Assembly (NCBI GenBank): GCA_963731745.1
Contig: CAVSWT010000019.1
Coordinates: 1-64,000, forward strand
DNA from: CAVSWT01 sp963731745
GTDB lineage: Bacteria; Bacteroidota; Ignavibacteria; Ignavibacteriales; Ignavibacteriaceae
Length of the DNA stretch: 64,000 nucleotides
Reading direction: 5' to 3'
This document shows positions 36,470-45,452 of this stretch, in pieces. The notes beneath the pieces were generated by a model. The model saw only the letters and a program-made list of their open reading frames with translations. It did not search any database and had not been told where the DNA came from. The translations under genes and the position numbers were made by a program. Position 1 is the first letter of the stretch; each line of letters starts with the position of its first letter.

Positions 36470-38101
36470 TCACTTTTCACTCATAAATGGATATCGCCAA
36501 TCTTTAGGAGGATTAAACGTTTCTTTGATTGTTCTTGCAGTCATCCATCTTAGTAAATTTAAATCACTTCCTGCTTTATCATTGGTACCTGAAGCTCTTC
36601 CGCCGCCGAACGGCTGCTGCCCGACAACTGCGCCTGTCGGCTTGTCATTAATATAAAAATTACCAGCTGTATTTCTCAATCTATTTGAAAGTTGAGTTAT
36701 GGCTTGACGATCATCAGCCCAAATGGCGCCAGTTAAAGCATAAGGTGAAGTCGTATCGCATAAATCCAAAGCTTCATCAAGTTTGTCATCTTCATAAACG
36801 AAAATTGTTAACACAGGTCCAAATATTTCTTCCTGCATAGTTTTAAATTTCGGATTAGTAGTAACTATTGTTGTTGGTTCAATAAAATATCCTTTGGAAT
36901 CGTCAAAATTACCGCCTGTTATTATTTCAGCTTCTTTCGAATCTTTAGCATATTTAATATAATCTGTGATTGATTTAAAAGCTCCTTCATCAATTACAGC
37001 GGACATGAAATTTGTAAAATCTTCTACATCTCCCATTTTAATCTTTTTAACTTCAGCCACATATTTTTCTTTGAAGTCGTTCCAAAGAGATTTAGGAATA
37101 TATAATCTTGAAGCCGCAGAACACTTTTGTCCCTGATACTCAAAAGCACCTCTAATTGACGCGGTGACTAAGGAATCCACATCTCCTGAATTATGAGCAA
37201 ATATAAAATCTTTTCCGCCTGTTTCTCCAACTATTCGCGGATAATATTTCATGTTCTTAAGATTATCTGAAATTGATTTCCACATACCTTGAAATACTGC
37301 TGTTGAGCCTGTAAAATGTATTCCCGCTAAGTGTGAACTGTTCATAGCTGGAGCGCCGACTTGTCCGCCAGAACCCGGAACAAAGTTTATTACACCTTTT
37401 GGAAGGCCAGCAGCTTCAAACAATTTCATTAAATGATATGCCGAATAGACAGCACTTGATGCTGGTTTCCATAAAGCAACGTTGCCAACCATTGCTGGCG
37501 CGGTAGGCAGGTTGCCTGCAATAGATGTAAAATTAAATGGAGTTACCGCAAAAATAAATCCTTCTAAAGGCCTGTATTCCAATCGATTCCAAATGCCAGG
37601 AGATGAATAAGGTTGATTAGCCATTAATTGAGTCATGTAATAAATGTTAAATCTCCAAAAATCAATTAATTCACAAGCTGAATCTATCTCAGCTTGAAAT
37701 GCAACTTTAGATTGGCCAAGCATTGTTGCTGCATTTATAGTTGATCTCCAAGAAGATGAAAGTAAGTCAGCCATTTTTAAAAATATCGAAGCGCGTTGTT
37801 CCCACGGCATTTCCGACCATAATTTTCGTGCTTCGAGCGCGGCCTCAATTGCCATCTCAACTTCTTTTTTACCGGCTTTATGATAAACACCCAACACATG
37901 ACTTTTGTTATGTGGAATGATCATTTCTTCAGTGTTGCCAGTTTTGACTTCTTCTCCACCAATTATAATGGGGGCTTCAATCGTTTTTGATTTTAATTCG
38001 GTTAACTTTTTCTTTAATTCATCTCTTTCAGAACTGCCAGGCAGATATGATTTAATAGGTTCATTAACTGGAAATGGAACTTTAAAAAATGCATTTGACA
38101 T
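36470..38101 (-). CDS. pruA: L-glutamate gamma-semialdehyde dehydrogenase
   Basis: Oxidises glutamate semialdehyde (pyrroline-5-carboxylate) to glutamate with NAD+ in proline breakdown. At 543 residues it has the length of the stand-alone P5CDH type. The ALDH fold shows FAVTPFNFTSIAGNL, the cofactor loop FTGSTAVFQ, the general-base glutamate in IVGETGGKDF, the catalytic cysteine in EYQGQKCSAASRL and EEIFGPVLTIFVYED. It precedes sucC on the same strand by 56 bases, so both may be co-transcribed, linking proline use with the TCA cycle. No PutA-like partner is seen here. Confidence 0.92.
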   Translation of the reverse strand: MSNAFFKVPFPVNEPIKSYLPGSSERDELKKKLTELKSKTIEAPIIIGGEEVKTGNTEEMIIPHNKSHVLGVYHKAGKKEVEMAIEAALEARKLWSEMPWEQRASIFLKMADLLSSSWRSTINAATMLGQSKVAFQAEIDSACELIDFWRFNIYYMTQLMANQPYSSPGIWNRLEYRPLEGFIFAVTPFNFTSIAGNLPTAPAMVGNVALWKPASSAVYSAYHLMKLFEAAGLPKGVINFVPGSGGQVGAPAMNSSHLAGIHFTGSTAVFQGMWKSISDNLKNMKYYPRIVGETGGKDFIFAHNSGDVDSLVTASIRGAFEYQGQKCSAASRLYIPKSLWNDFKEKYVAEVKKIKMGDVEDFTNFMSAVIDEGAFKSITDYIKYAKDSKEAEIITGGNFDDSKGYFIEPTTIVTTNPKFKTMQEEIFGPVLTIFVYEDDKLDEALDLCDTTSPYALTGAIWADDRQAITQLSNRLRNTAGNFYINDKPTGAVVGQQPFGGGRASGTNDKAGSDLNLLRWMTARTIKETFNPPKDWRYPFMSEK

Positions 38102-38290
38102 TAAAAACCTCTATAAATAGTTGTTATAGTGAATAATAACTTCTAAAAAAATAATTGAAAAATTAAGGCTTTTGGCTTAGAGAAGCAATTTAACAAAGTA
38201 TGGCTATGCATTAAACATTTTTATATAAAAAAAACTTGAATTTAACATTTGCTCAAGCTATTTTCTCCAAGATTATATGGGAGAATTCTA

Positions 38291-40117
38291 ATGGCGCTTC
38301 TGAAAGCTAATAAAACTATTCCAGAACTTTATGTTTTCTTGACTGAAGATTATGGGAAAAATATGACTCGGCCTTTAATGAAGGTTAAAGTAGATAAAGA
38401 ATATCAAGGGATTACATATCAAACATTTAAAGAGGAAACGGAAAAACTTGCTTTTGGATTAGCAGCTCTGGGTGTAAAGAAAAATGATAAAATAGCAATC
38501 ATTTCTGAAAATCGTCCGGAGTGGGTTTATTCTGATATGGCTATTTTGGGATTAGGCGCAATTGATGTTCCGCTATACCCTTCGTTAACTTCAGATTCAG
38601 TTGAATTTATTTTAAATAATTCCGAAGCGAAAGGGATTATTGTTTCAAACAAATTTCAACTCAATAAAATTTTAAAGATACGTGATAATTGTAGATATCT
38701 AAATTTCATTATTTTATTAAACGAAAAAGATATAATCAAAGATGTTCAAGGTTTGTATTCTTTAAGTGATGTTAAAGAAATGGGTGAGATATTCCAGAAC
38801 AATCATCCCCACCATTTTAAAGAAAGCATAAATAAAGTTCATGAAAATGATTTATGCACAATCATATATACTTCAGGAACTACCGGTGAACCTAAAGGAG
38901 TAATGCTTACTCATAAAAATATTTTATCAAATGTTAATTCTGCGCTTAAAGCATTTCCCATTGATAGTAATGATATCTTTTTATCTTTTCTGCCGCTATG
39001 CCACATCTTTGAAAGAATGGGAGGCTATTACACTGCTTTCTCTTCCGGCGGCCAAATTTGTTACGCAGAAAGTATAGAGTCAGTTGCGCAAAATTTAATT
39101 GAAGTAAAACCAACAATTATTACAACTGTTCCCAGACTATTCGAACGAATATATTCAAAAATTATAAAGAATGTTGATAGCCAACCGCATTCAAAACAAA
39201 AAATATTTTACTGGGCTATCGAAACCGGGAAAAAATATAGAAAAGCTAAACGAAAAGGTTTTGTATCTCCAATATTATCAGCAAAAAATTTATTAGCAGA
39301 CAAATTAGTGTTTACAAAACTTCGCGAACGGACAGGAAACCATTTAAGATTTTTTGTATCCGGCGGCGCTGCTCTTCCGATCGAACACGGGGAATTTTTT
39401 GATGCGATCGGAATTAGAATTCTTGAAGGTTATGGTTTAACTGAATCATCACCTGTTATTGCCGCTAATCCTTATGATGAGTATAAATTTGGAACAGTCG
39501 GTAAACCATTTCCAGGTGTTCAAATTAAATTAGCGAGTGATGGAGAAATCCTTGCTAAAGGTCCAAACATAATGCAGGGTTATTTCAAAAATAAAAAAGA
39601 AACTGAAGCATCGCTTAAGGATGGATGGCTTCATACCGGAGATATTGGAACCTTTGACGAAGAAGGTTTTTTAAAAATTACCGATAGAAAAAAACATCTA
39701 TTTAAAACTTCAGCAGGCAAATATATTGCGCCAACCCCGATTGAAAATCTTTTTACTTCAAGTAGATATATTGACCAATTTGTTTTAATAGGCGATCGGA
39801 GAATGTTTTTAACGGCATTAATAGTTCCTGACTTTGAAGCTGTAAAAGAATATGCAGACACGCATAAAATAAAATATGATTCCATAAATGATTTATTAGA
39901 AAATCCGGAAATTGAAAAACTTTTTGATACTGAAATTGGCCAGTTCCAAAAGAAACTTGCGAACTATGAAAAAGTAAGAAAGTTTAAATTGCTTGATAAA
40001 CCATTTACTATTGAAACAGGAGAAATAACACCTAGTCTAAAAGTTAAAAGAAAAATAATTGAAGATAAGTTTAAGCATCTTATAGAAAAAATGTATGAGA
40101 GTCTAGGAAGGAACTAA
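38291..40117 (+). CDS. Long-chain acyl-CoA synthetase (AMP-dependent ligase)
   Basis: An adenylate-forming enzyme that activates fatty acids to acyl-CoA (FadD15/long-chain group, 608 residues). The AMP signature is YTSGTTGEPKGVMLTHKN. Other core blocks are FLPLCHIFERMGGYY, EGYGLTESSPVIA and the hinge WLHTGDIGTFDEEGFLKITDRKK, with the C-terminal lysine region LKVKRKIIEDKF. The ATG at 38291 is chosen over the TTG at 38249 because GGGAGA lies 7 bases before it. It is divergent from pruA and precedes the msrB region convergently; a large hairpin separates them. Confidence 0.9.
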   Translation: MALLKANKTIPELYVFLTEDYGKNMTRPLMKVKVDKEYQGITYQTFKEETEKLAFGLAALGVKKNDKIAIISENRPEWVYSDMAILGLGAIDVPLYPSLTSDSVEFILNNSEAKGIIVSNKFQLNKILKIRDNCRYLNFIILLNEKDIIKDVQGLYSLSDVKEMGEIFQNNHPHHFKESINKVHENDLCTIIYTSGTTGEPKGVMLTHKNILSNVNSALKAFPIDSNDIFLSFLPLCHIFERMGGYYTAFSSGGQICYAESIESVAQNLIEVKPTIITTVPRLFERIYSKIIKNVDSQPHSKQKIFYWAIETGKKYRKAKRKGFVSPILSAKNLLADKLVFTKLRERTGNHLRFFVSGGAALPIEHGEFFDAIGIRILEGYGLTESSPVIAANPYDEYKFGTVGKPFPGVQIKLASDGEILAKGPNIMQGYFKNKKETEASLKDGWLHTGDIGTFDEEGFLKITDRKKHLFKTSAGKYIAPTPIENLFTSSRYIDQFVLIGDRRMFLTALIVPDFEAVKEYADTHKIKYDSINDLLENPEIEKLFDTEIGQFQKKLANYEKVRKFKLLDKPFTIETGEITPSLKVKRKIIEDKFKHLIEKMYESLGRN

Positions 40118-40124
40118 AAGAGAA

Positions 40125-40190
40125 AGTCAAAGGTCAAAAGTATATATTCAAAAAATTTGAATATAATAATCTGACCTTTGATTTTTGACT
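40125..40190. terminator. Nested hairpin between convergent genes
   Basis: AGTCAAAGGTCA (40125-40136) pairs with TGACCTTTGA and TTGACT (40172-40190, small insertion). Inside it TATATTCAAA (40143-40152) pairs with TTTGAATATA (40156-40165). It probably stops transcription from both sides. Confidence 0.75.
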
Positions 40191-40199
40191 ATTAAATTT

Positions 40200-41304
40200 T
40201 TAATCAACTAACCACAAATATTTACCGTAACCTTTAGCTTTCATTTCATCTTTTGGAATGAAATTCATTGCCGCCGAATCCATACAGTAGCGCAAGTTAG
40301 TGGGTGCTGGACCATCATTGAACACATGCCCCAAATGTGAATCACCGAATCGGCTTCTTACTTCAACTCTTTCCATTCCATATGTTTTATCAACAACTTT
40401 ATTCAAATATCTTGGATCGATTGGTTTAGTAAAGCTCGGCCAGCCTGTCCCCGATTCAAATTTATCTTTGGAACTAAACAATGGCTCACCTGAAACAATA
40501 TCAACATAAATTCCAGCTTTGTGATTATCAAAATATTTATTTTCAAATGCTTTTTCAGTTCCATTTTCTTGAGTGACATAATATTCAAGCTTAGTTAATT
40601 TTTTTTTCAAAACTTCATCTGAAGGCTTTTTGTATTTGCCGTTATCAATTAAACCCCACTTATCTTTAATAAAATCTTCTCTTCCTGATCCCTTTTTATA
40701 AGCATGATAATGTATCTGGATTTTTTTTGTAGTAATCCTGATGATAATCTTCTGCAGGGTAAAAACTTGTATACTTAATAATTTTGGTTACAACTGGCTT
40801 ATCAAATATTCCCGAATTGTTTAATCTTTCTTTCGATTTTTCAGCAACTTCTTTTTGTTCCTCGTCATGATAAAAAATTGCCGGATCATATTGCAATGCT
40901 CTATCATGAAATGAACCGCCCGAATCTGTTGGATCAAATTGCTGCCAATAAATTCTCAACAATTCAGAATAACTGATTACTTCCGGATCGTATTTTATTT
41001 GGATTGATTCGCGATGCCCGGTTCTTCCGTTTGAAACATCGCTGTAAGTCGGATTTTTTTCTTTGCCGCCGGCATATCCTGAAGTAACAGAAATTACTCC
41101 GTCAATTCCCTCAAAAGGAGCTTCCATGCACCAGAAACAGCCGCCTGCAAGGGTTGCAGTTTCAACATTGCTGGATACAGTTTTAACTTTTACCTCAGAC
41201 TTTTTATCCATTGATTTATTCATCGTTGCATCTTTGGAAGATTTTCCCTCCGTACATCCGAACAGAAAAATCATCAATAAATTTAAAGCAATTACTTTTT
41301 TCAT
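40200..41304 (-). pseudogene. msrAB: Fused MsrA-MsrB methionine sulfoxide reductase lipoprotein, frameshifted
   Basis: A secreted bifunctional reductase of oxidised methionine, S- and R-forms. The N-terminus MKKVIALNLLMIFLFGCTEG is a lipoprotein signal. MsrA has the catalytic GCFWCMEAPFEG and ends YHQDYYKKNP. A linker and MsrB follow: GWPSFTKPI, DSHLGHVFNDGPAPTN and the catalytic cysteine in LRYCMDSAAMNF. The MsrA frame (to 40696) runs off after KKNP. Removing one base from CCAGATACAT, or adjusting the A8 run (40721-40728), gives KKNPIHYHAYKKGSGRED and joins MsrB. Without it the MsrB half (40200-40610) would need its own start. MsrB lacks zinc cysteines, a known subtype. Confidence 0.87.
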
Positions 41305-41535
41305 TTTATCCTCTTATATTTTTATTCGCTTAATTTATAAGCAAAATTAAAATACAAGTGTCACAGAATTATCACATAGAGATTAAGAATTTATTTGTGC
41401 ATTACTTGTGAAGGAAAAGTGATCAAGAGCAAAAGAAGCATTGAAATTCCGGACTGACTGGTCCAATCCCTTTTTCAATTTTAATGATAAGAGAAAAGTT
41501 ATTTGAATTTTAGTTTTTATTAGAAGGAGATAAAT

Positions 41536-42315
41536 TTACGTCGTAATCGTCTTCTCAATCAAATCCATCAACTGTTGATGAATGAGTTTATTAGTACACA
41601 ATATTTGTTTTGAAAAAATATCAATAGCATTACCCTTAAAATCAGTAACAATACCGCCAGCTTCTTCAAGAATTAATTTTCCTGCACAAAAATCCCAGGG
41701 GTGAAGGGAGTTTTCCCAATATCCGTCCAAAGCACCTTTCGCAACATAACATAGATCAAGCGCAGCAGAACCCAATCTTCTAACTCCTCTTGCAGATTTT
41801 GTAATTGCTTCAAAAAGTTCAAAAATATATTTTGGACGATCAGCAATATCGTATGGAAATCCTGTAACCAATAAACTATGTCCAAGCAGATCCTTTGAGC
41901 TAACTGATAATTTTTCAGAATTGGCAAAAGAACCATTCCCCTTCTCAGCTGAATAAATTATATCTTGAATTACATCATAGACAACACCATATAAAGTTTC
42001 GCCATTCTTCTGAACTCCAATTGAAACGGAAAAAATGGGCAAACCATGAGCAAAATTCGTGGTTCCATCAAGCGGATCAATCACCCATCTATATTCGGAA
42101 TCTTTGTTTTTATATTCACCGCTTTCTTCTGCTAAAATGCTGTGCGCCGGATATTTTTTCTTTACGAAATCAGTAATCAACTTTTCCGAAGCTTTGTCAA
42201 TTTCAGTAACCAAATTTATCTCATTTGTTTTGTATTCTATATTAAATTTTTTGCCAAATCCTTTTCTAATAATTTCACCGGCTTCCTTAGAAATATTAAT
42301 AACATCTTGAATCAT
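41536..42315 (-). CDS. suhB: Inositol monophosphatase family protein (SuhB-like)
   Basis: A magnesium-dependent, lithium-sensitive phosphatase fold of 259 residues. The metal-binding motif is WVIDPLDGTTNFAHGLP, with the upstream glutamate in ILAEESGEY and the second motif HPWDFCAGKLILEEAGG. Substrates in the family include myo-inositol-1-phosphate and, for E. coli SuhB, a moonlighting role in rRNA transcription. The specific activity is not resolved. It is transcribed alone, divergent from lon. Confidence 0.88.
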   Translation of the reverse strand: MIQDVINISKEAGEIIRKGFGKKFNIEYKTNEINLVTEIDKASEKLITDFVKKKYPAHSILAEESGEYKNKDSEYRWVIDPLDGTTNFAHGLPIFSVSIGVQKNGETLYGVVYDVIQDIIYSAEKGNGSFANSEKLSVSSKDLLGHSLLVTGFPYDIADRPKYIFELFEAITKSARGVRRLGSAALDLCYVAKGALDGYWENSLHPWDFCAGKLILEEAGGIVTDFKGNAIDIFSKQILCTNKLIHQQLMDLIEKTITT

Positions 42316-42408
42316 AAAGTTCCTTTTTTAGTAATAATTGGAAATATTCTAAACAAAAGTACTAAAATTTTCACAACCTATTTTGAATGATTATGCTACA
42401 TTACACTT

Positions 42409-42441
42409 CCTTGAATGCCCAAATGAATTTTGGTATATTTC
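42409..42441 (+). promoter_or_regulatory. Candidate lon promoter (TTG ... TATATTTC)
   Basis: TTG at 42411-42413 and TATATTTC at 42434-42441 are 20 bases apart, close to the Bacteroidota TTTG-N20-TAnnTTTG consensus (last base C not G), about 40 bases before the lon start. Confidence 0.45.
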
Positions 42442-42480
42442 GAGTTACCTAAAACAAAAGAAATTTTAAGGAGCACTTGA

Positions 42481-44925
42481 TTGAGTCAATTCAATGAAAT
42501 AGAAATTAATACTGCGAATGATATTAATATTGTTGATAATGTACCGGATGTTTTGCCGATACTTCCGCTTAGAGATATAGTAATTTTTCCATATATGATT
42601 TTCCCGGTTTTGGTTGGAAGAGAGCAATCTATTCGTGCTGCCAACTATGCTTTAGAAAATACAAAATATATTTTCCTTGCTGCACAAAAAAAATCGAATA
42701 TTGAAGATCCAAAAAAAGAGGATATTTACCGCGAAGGTACAATTGCTAAAATTGTTCAGATTTTAAAATTGCCGAATGGATTGATGAAAATTTTGGTTGA
42801 CGGACTTTTGCAGGGATCAATAATAGATTTTACAAATAAGAACGATTTTTTTGAAGGGAAAATTAGAGTAATTATTCCTGAGTTTAAGCAAGATCACGAA
42901 ATGAATGCGATGACTAGGCAAATGTCGCAATTGTTTAAAGAATATGTTAAAATAAGTAGAAATATTCCCAATGAAGCATTATCTGCTTTTGAAAATATAG
43001 AAGAACCCGATAGAAAATTATTTTACGTTGCCGCAAATGTGAATCAATCCATTGATGTGAAGCAAGCTATTTTGCAAAAAGAAAATTTAAAAGATCAATT
43101 TTACGAAGTAATTAAAATTTTAAATTCTGAAATAGACATACTTAAAATTGAAAAAGAAATAGATAATAAAGTCCAGGAAAATATTGCAAAGACGCAGCGA
43201 AAATTTATTATACAAGAACAGATAAAAATACTTCAAGATGAGCTTGGTGAAGAAGAAGATACAACTCCAGAATTTGTAAAGATGAGAGACACGATTAAAA
43301 AAGCTAAGATGCCCAAGCATGCTGAAGACAAAGCACTGGAAGAATTGAATAAGCTTAAGAAAACTCCTCCCATGTCACCTGAATCTACTGTAATAAGAAA
43401 TTATTTAGATTGGATGGCTGAAGTTCCCTGGTCTAAAAGAACAAAGGATAATTTGAAAATTACACATGTTCAAAAAATTCTGGATGAAGATCATTTTGGA
43501 CTTGAAAAACCCAAGGAAAGAATTATTGAACACATTGCCGTTCTAAATTTAGTTAAACAAATGCGCGGCCAAATTCTTTGTTTTGTGGGGCCTCCCGGAG
43601 TTGGTAAAACTTCACTCGGAAAATCAATTGCTCGTGCACTTGATAGAAATTTTGTAAGAATTAGTCTTGGCGGTGTGAGAGACGAAGCAGAAATAAGAGG
43701 TCACAGAAGAACTTACATTGGATCCATGCCGGGTAAAATTATTCAGTCTATGAAAAAAGCAGGTTCAATTAATCCAGTTATGCTTTTAGATGAAATTGAT
43801 AAAATGAGTATGGATTTTAGGGGCGATCCTTCATCCGCAATGCTTGAAGTTTTAGACCCTGAGCAGAATCATACTTTTAATGATCATTATTTAGAAGTTG
43901 ATTATGACTTATCGCAGGTAATGTTTATAACTACTGCAAATGTGAGATATAATATTCCCTTACCTCTGCAGGATAGAATGGAAATAATTGAGTTATCGGG
44001 ATATTTGGAATATGACAAAACCGAAATTGCTAAAAGACATATTATTCCAAAACAATTAGCTGCTCATGGCTTAACAAATAAGAATGTGTCGATAACTGAC
44101 GGCGCAATAAAAAAAATCATTTCGGATTACACTCGTGAAGCGGGTGTTAGAAATTTAGAGAGAGAACTAGCATCAGTTTGCCGTAAACTTGCGCATGATA
44201 TTGTATTAAGAGATTCCACCAACGGAAAGAAAAAAGTAAAGGGCGGATTTGTTGTTGATGAAGACAAGATTGAAGAATATTTAAAAATTCCAAGATACCG
44301 TCACAGTTTTCATAGCAAAGAAAAGAGAATAGGAAGTGTTACAGGCTTAGCATGGACAAGCGTAGGCGGTGAGCTTCTATCTGTTGATGTAACAATTATG
44401 AATGGTGCCGAAAAACTTTCATTAACCGGCCAGCTTGGCAATGTAATGAAAGAATCGGCTCAAGCAGCGCTTAGCTATATCCGTTCTAACGCAAAATCAC
44501 TTGGAGTAAGTCCCGATTTCTTTAAAGGAAAAGAAGTACATATTCACCTTCCTGAAGGTGCAATTCCAAAGGACGGGCCTTCTGCAGGTATCACAATGTC
44601 TATGGCATTGTTATCTGCGGTAAGCGGTAAGCCGGCTTCAAATGATATTGCAATGACTGGAGAAATAACTCTGCGTGGAAACGTTCTGCCAATTGGCGGT
44701 TTGAATGAAAAATTAATTGCAGCCAAACGAAATGGAATAAAAACTGTTTTAATTCCAAAAGAGAATGAGATTGATCTAAAGGAAATTCAAGAAAAAGTAA
44801 CCGACGGATTAAATATTATACCAATTGAAAAAATAGAAGACGCTATTCAATATGTATTTCCGGAATCAAAAAAATCCGTACAAAAAAAATCTAAAAAGAA
44901 ACCTACGACTAAAAGGAAAAGATGA
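42481..44925 (+). CDS. lon: ATP-dependent protease La (Lon)
   Basis: A cytosolic AAA+ serine protease for damaged and regulatory proteins. The start is TTG at 42481 with AAGGAG seven bases upstream (42468-42473). The N-terminal LON domain (PDVLPILPLRDIVIFPYMIF) is followed by a coiled region, Walker A GPPGVGKTSLGKSIAR, Walker B VMLLDEIDKM, and the Ser-Lys protease domain with KDGPSAGIT (catalytic Ser) and LIAAKRNGI (Lys). The C-terminus adds a Lys-rich tail (KKSKKKPTTKRKR). At 814 residues it is the normal LonA size. The next gene starts 4 bases beyond its stop. Confidence 0.95.
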   Translation: MSQFNEIEINTANDINIVDNVPDVLPILPLRDIVIFPYMIFPVLVGREQSIRAANYALENTKYIFLAAQKKSNIEDPKKEDIYREGTIAKIVQILKLPNGLMKILVDGLLQGSIIDFTNKNDFFEGKIRVIIPEFKQDHEMNAMTRQMSQLFKEYVKISRNIPNEALSAFENIEEPDRKLFYVAANVNQSIDVKQAILQKENLKDQFYEVIKILNSEIDILKIEKEIDNKVQENIAKTQRKFIIQEQIKILQDELGEEEDTTPEFVKMRDTIKKAKMPKHAEDKALEELNKLKKTPPMSPESTVIRNYLDWMAEVPWSKRTKDNLKITHVQKILDEDHFGLEKPKERIIEHIAVLNLVKQMRGQILCFVGPPGVGKTSLGKSIARALDRNFVRISLGGVRDEAEIRGHRRTYIGSMPGKIIQSMKKAGSINPVMLLDEIDKMSMDFRGDPSSAMLEVLDPEQNHTFNDHYLEVDYDLSQVMFITTANVRYNIPLPLQDRMEIIELSGYLEYDKTEIAKRHIIPKQLAAHGLTNKNVSITDGAIKKIISDYTREAGVRNLERELASVCRKLAHDIVLRDSTNGKKKVKGGFVVDEDKIEEYLKIPRYRHSFHSKEKRIGSVTGLAWTSVGGELLSVDVTIMNGAEKLSLTGQLGNVMKESAQAALSYIRSNAKSLGVSPDFFKGKEVHIHLPEGAIPKDGPSAGITMSMALLSAVSGKPASNDIAMTGEITLRGNVLPIGGLNEKLIAAKRNGIKTVLIPKENEIDLKEIQEKVTDGLNIIPIEKIEDAIQYVFPESKKSVQKKSKKKPTTKRKR

Positions 44926-44928
44926 GTA

Positions 44929-45417
44929 GTGGCTGAAGAAATAATAATTGATAAAGATTTAAGTAAAGAAGAAAAATATAAGCTTTTAATTAGCCAGGTA
45001 AAATCTTTATTGAGTAAAGAAGACAATATTCTTTCCAATCTTTCAAACTATACCGCGGCAATAAATCAAACATTTGATTTTATAAGCTGGGTTGGCTTTT
45101 ATTTGTTTGACGGATCAAAACTTTATTTAGGGCCATTTCAGGGTAAAGTAGCATGTACTAATATTGAAATCGGCAAAGGAGTTTGCGGGAATTCTGCCCT
45201 TAATAAACAAACTATAATTGTTGAAGATGTCGATAAATTTCCAGGCCATATAGCTTGCGATGCTGATTCAAAATCAGAAATTGTTATACCGATTTTTAAA
45301 TACGATAAACTTTTTGCTGTTCTTGATATAGATAGTTATTATTATAATTCATTTGATTTAGTAGATAAAAAATATTTAGAAGAACTTTGTAGTTTCTTAT
45401 CAGCAGAAATTTTATAA
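44929..45417 (+). CDS. msrC: Free methionine-(R)-sulfoxide reductase (GAF, fRMsr)
   Basis: A GAF-domain reductase of free methionine-R-sulfoxide, 162 residues. The three family cysteines are Cys76 (VACTNIEIG), Cys86 (KGVCGNSA) and Cys110 (GHIACDADSKSE), with the substrate-site FPGHIACDA block. It starts with GTG, four bases behind lon, so it is probably translationally coupled to it. Together with MsrA-MsrB it would cover free and protein-bound methionine sulfoxide. No other GAF-linked output domain is present. Intact. Confidence 0.9.
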   Translation: MAEEIIIDKDLSKEEKYKLLISQVKSLLSKEDNILSNLSNYTAAINQTFDFISWVGFYLFDGSKLYLGPFQGKVACTNIEIGKGVCGNSALNKQTIIVEDVDKFPGHIACDADSKSEIVIPIFKYDKLFAVLDIDSYYYNSFDLVDKKYLEELCSFLSAEIL

Positions 45418-45452
45418 TTTTATTTAAAACCATTTCACAGATTTAGATTTAT

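Noticed and set aside
38249..38290. Upstream TTG start of the acyl-CoA synthetase
   Set aside because: The ATG at 38291 has GGGAGA at good spacing, while the TTG has none.
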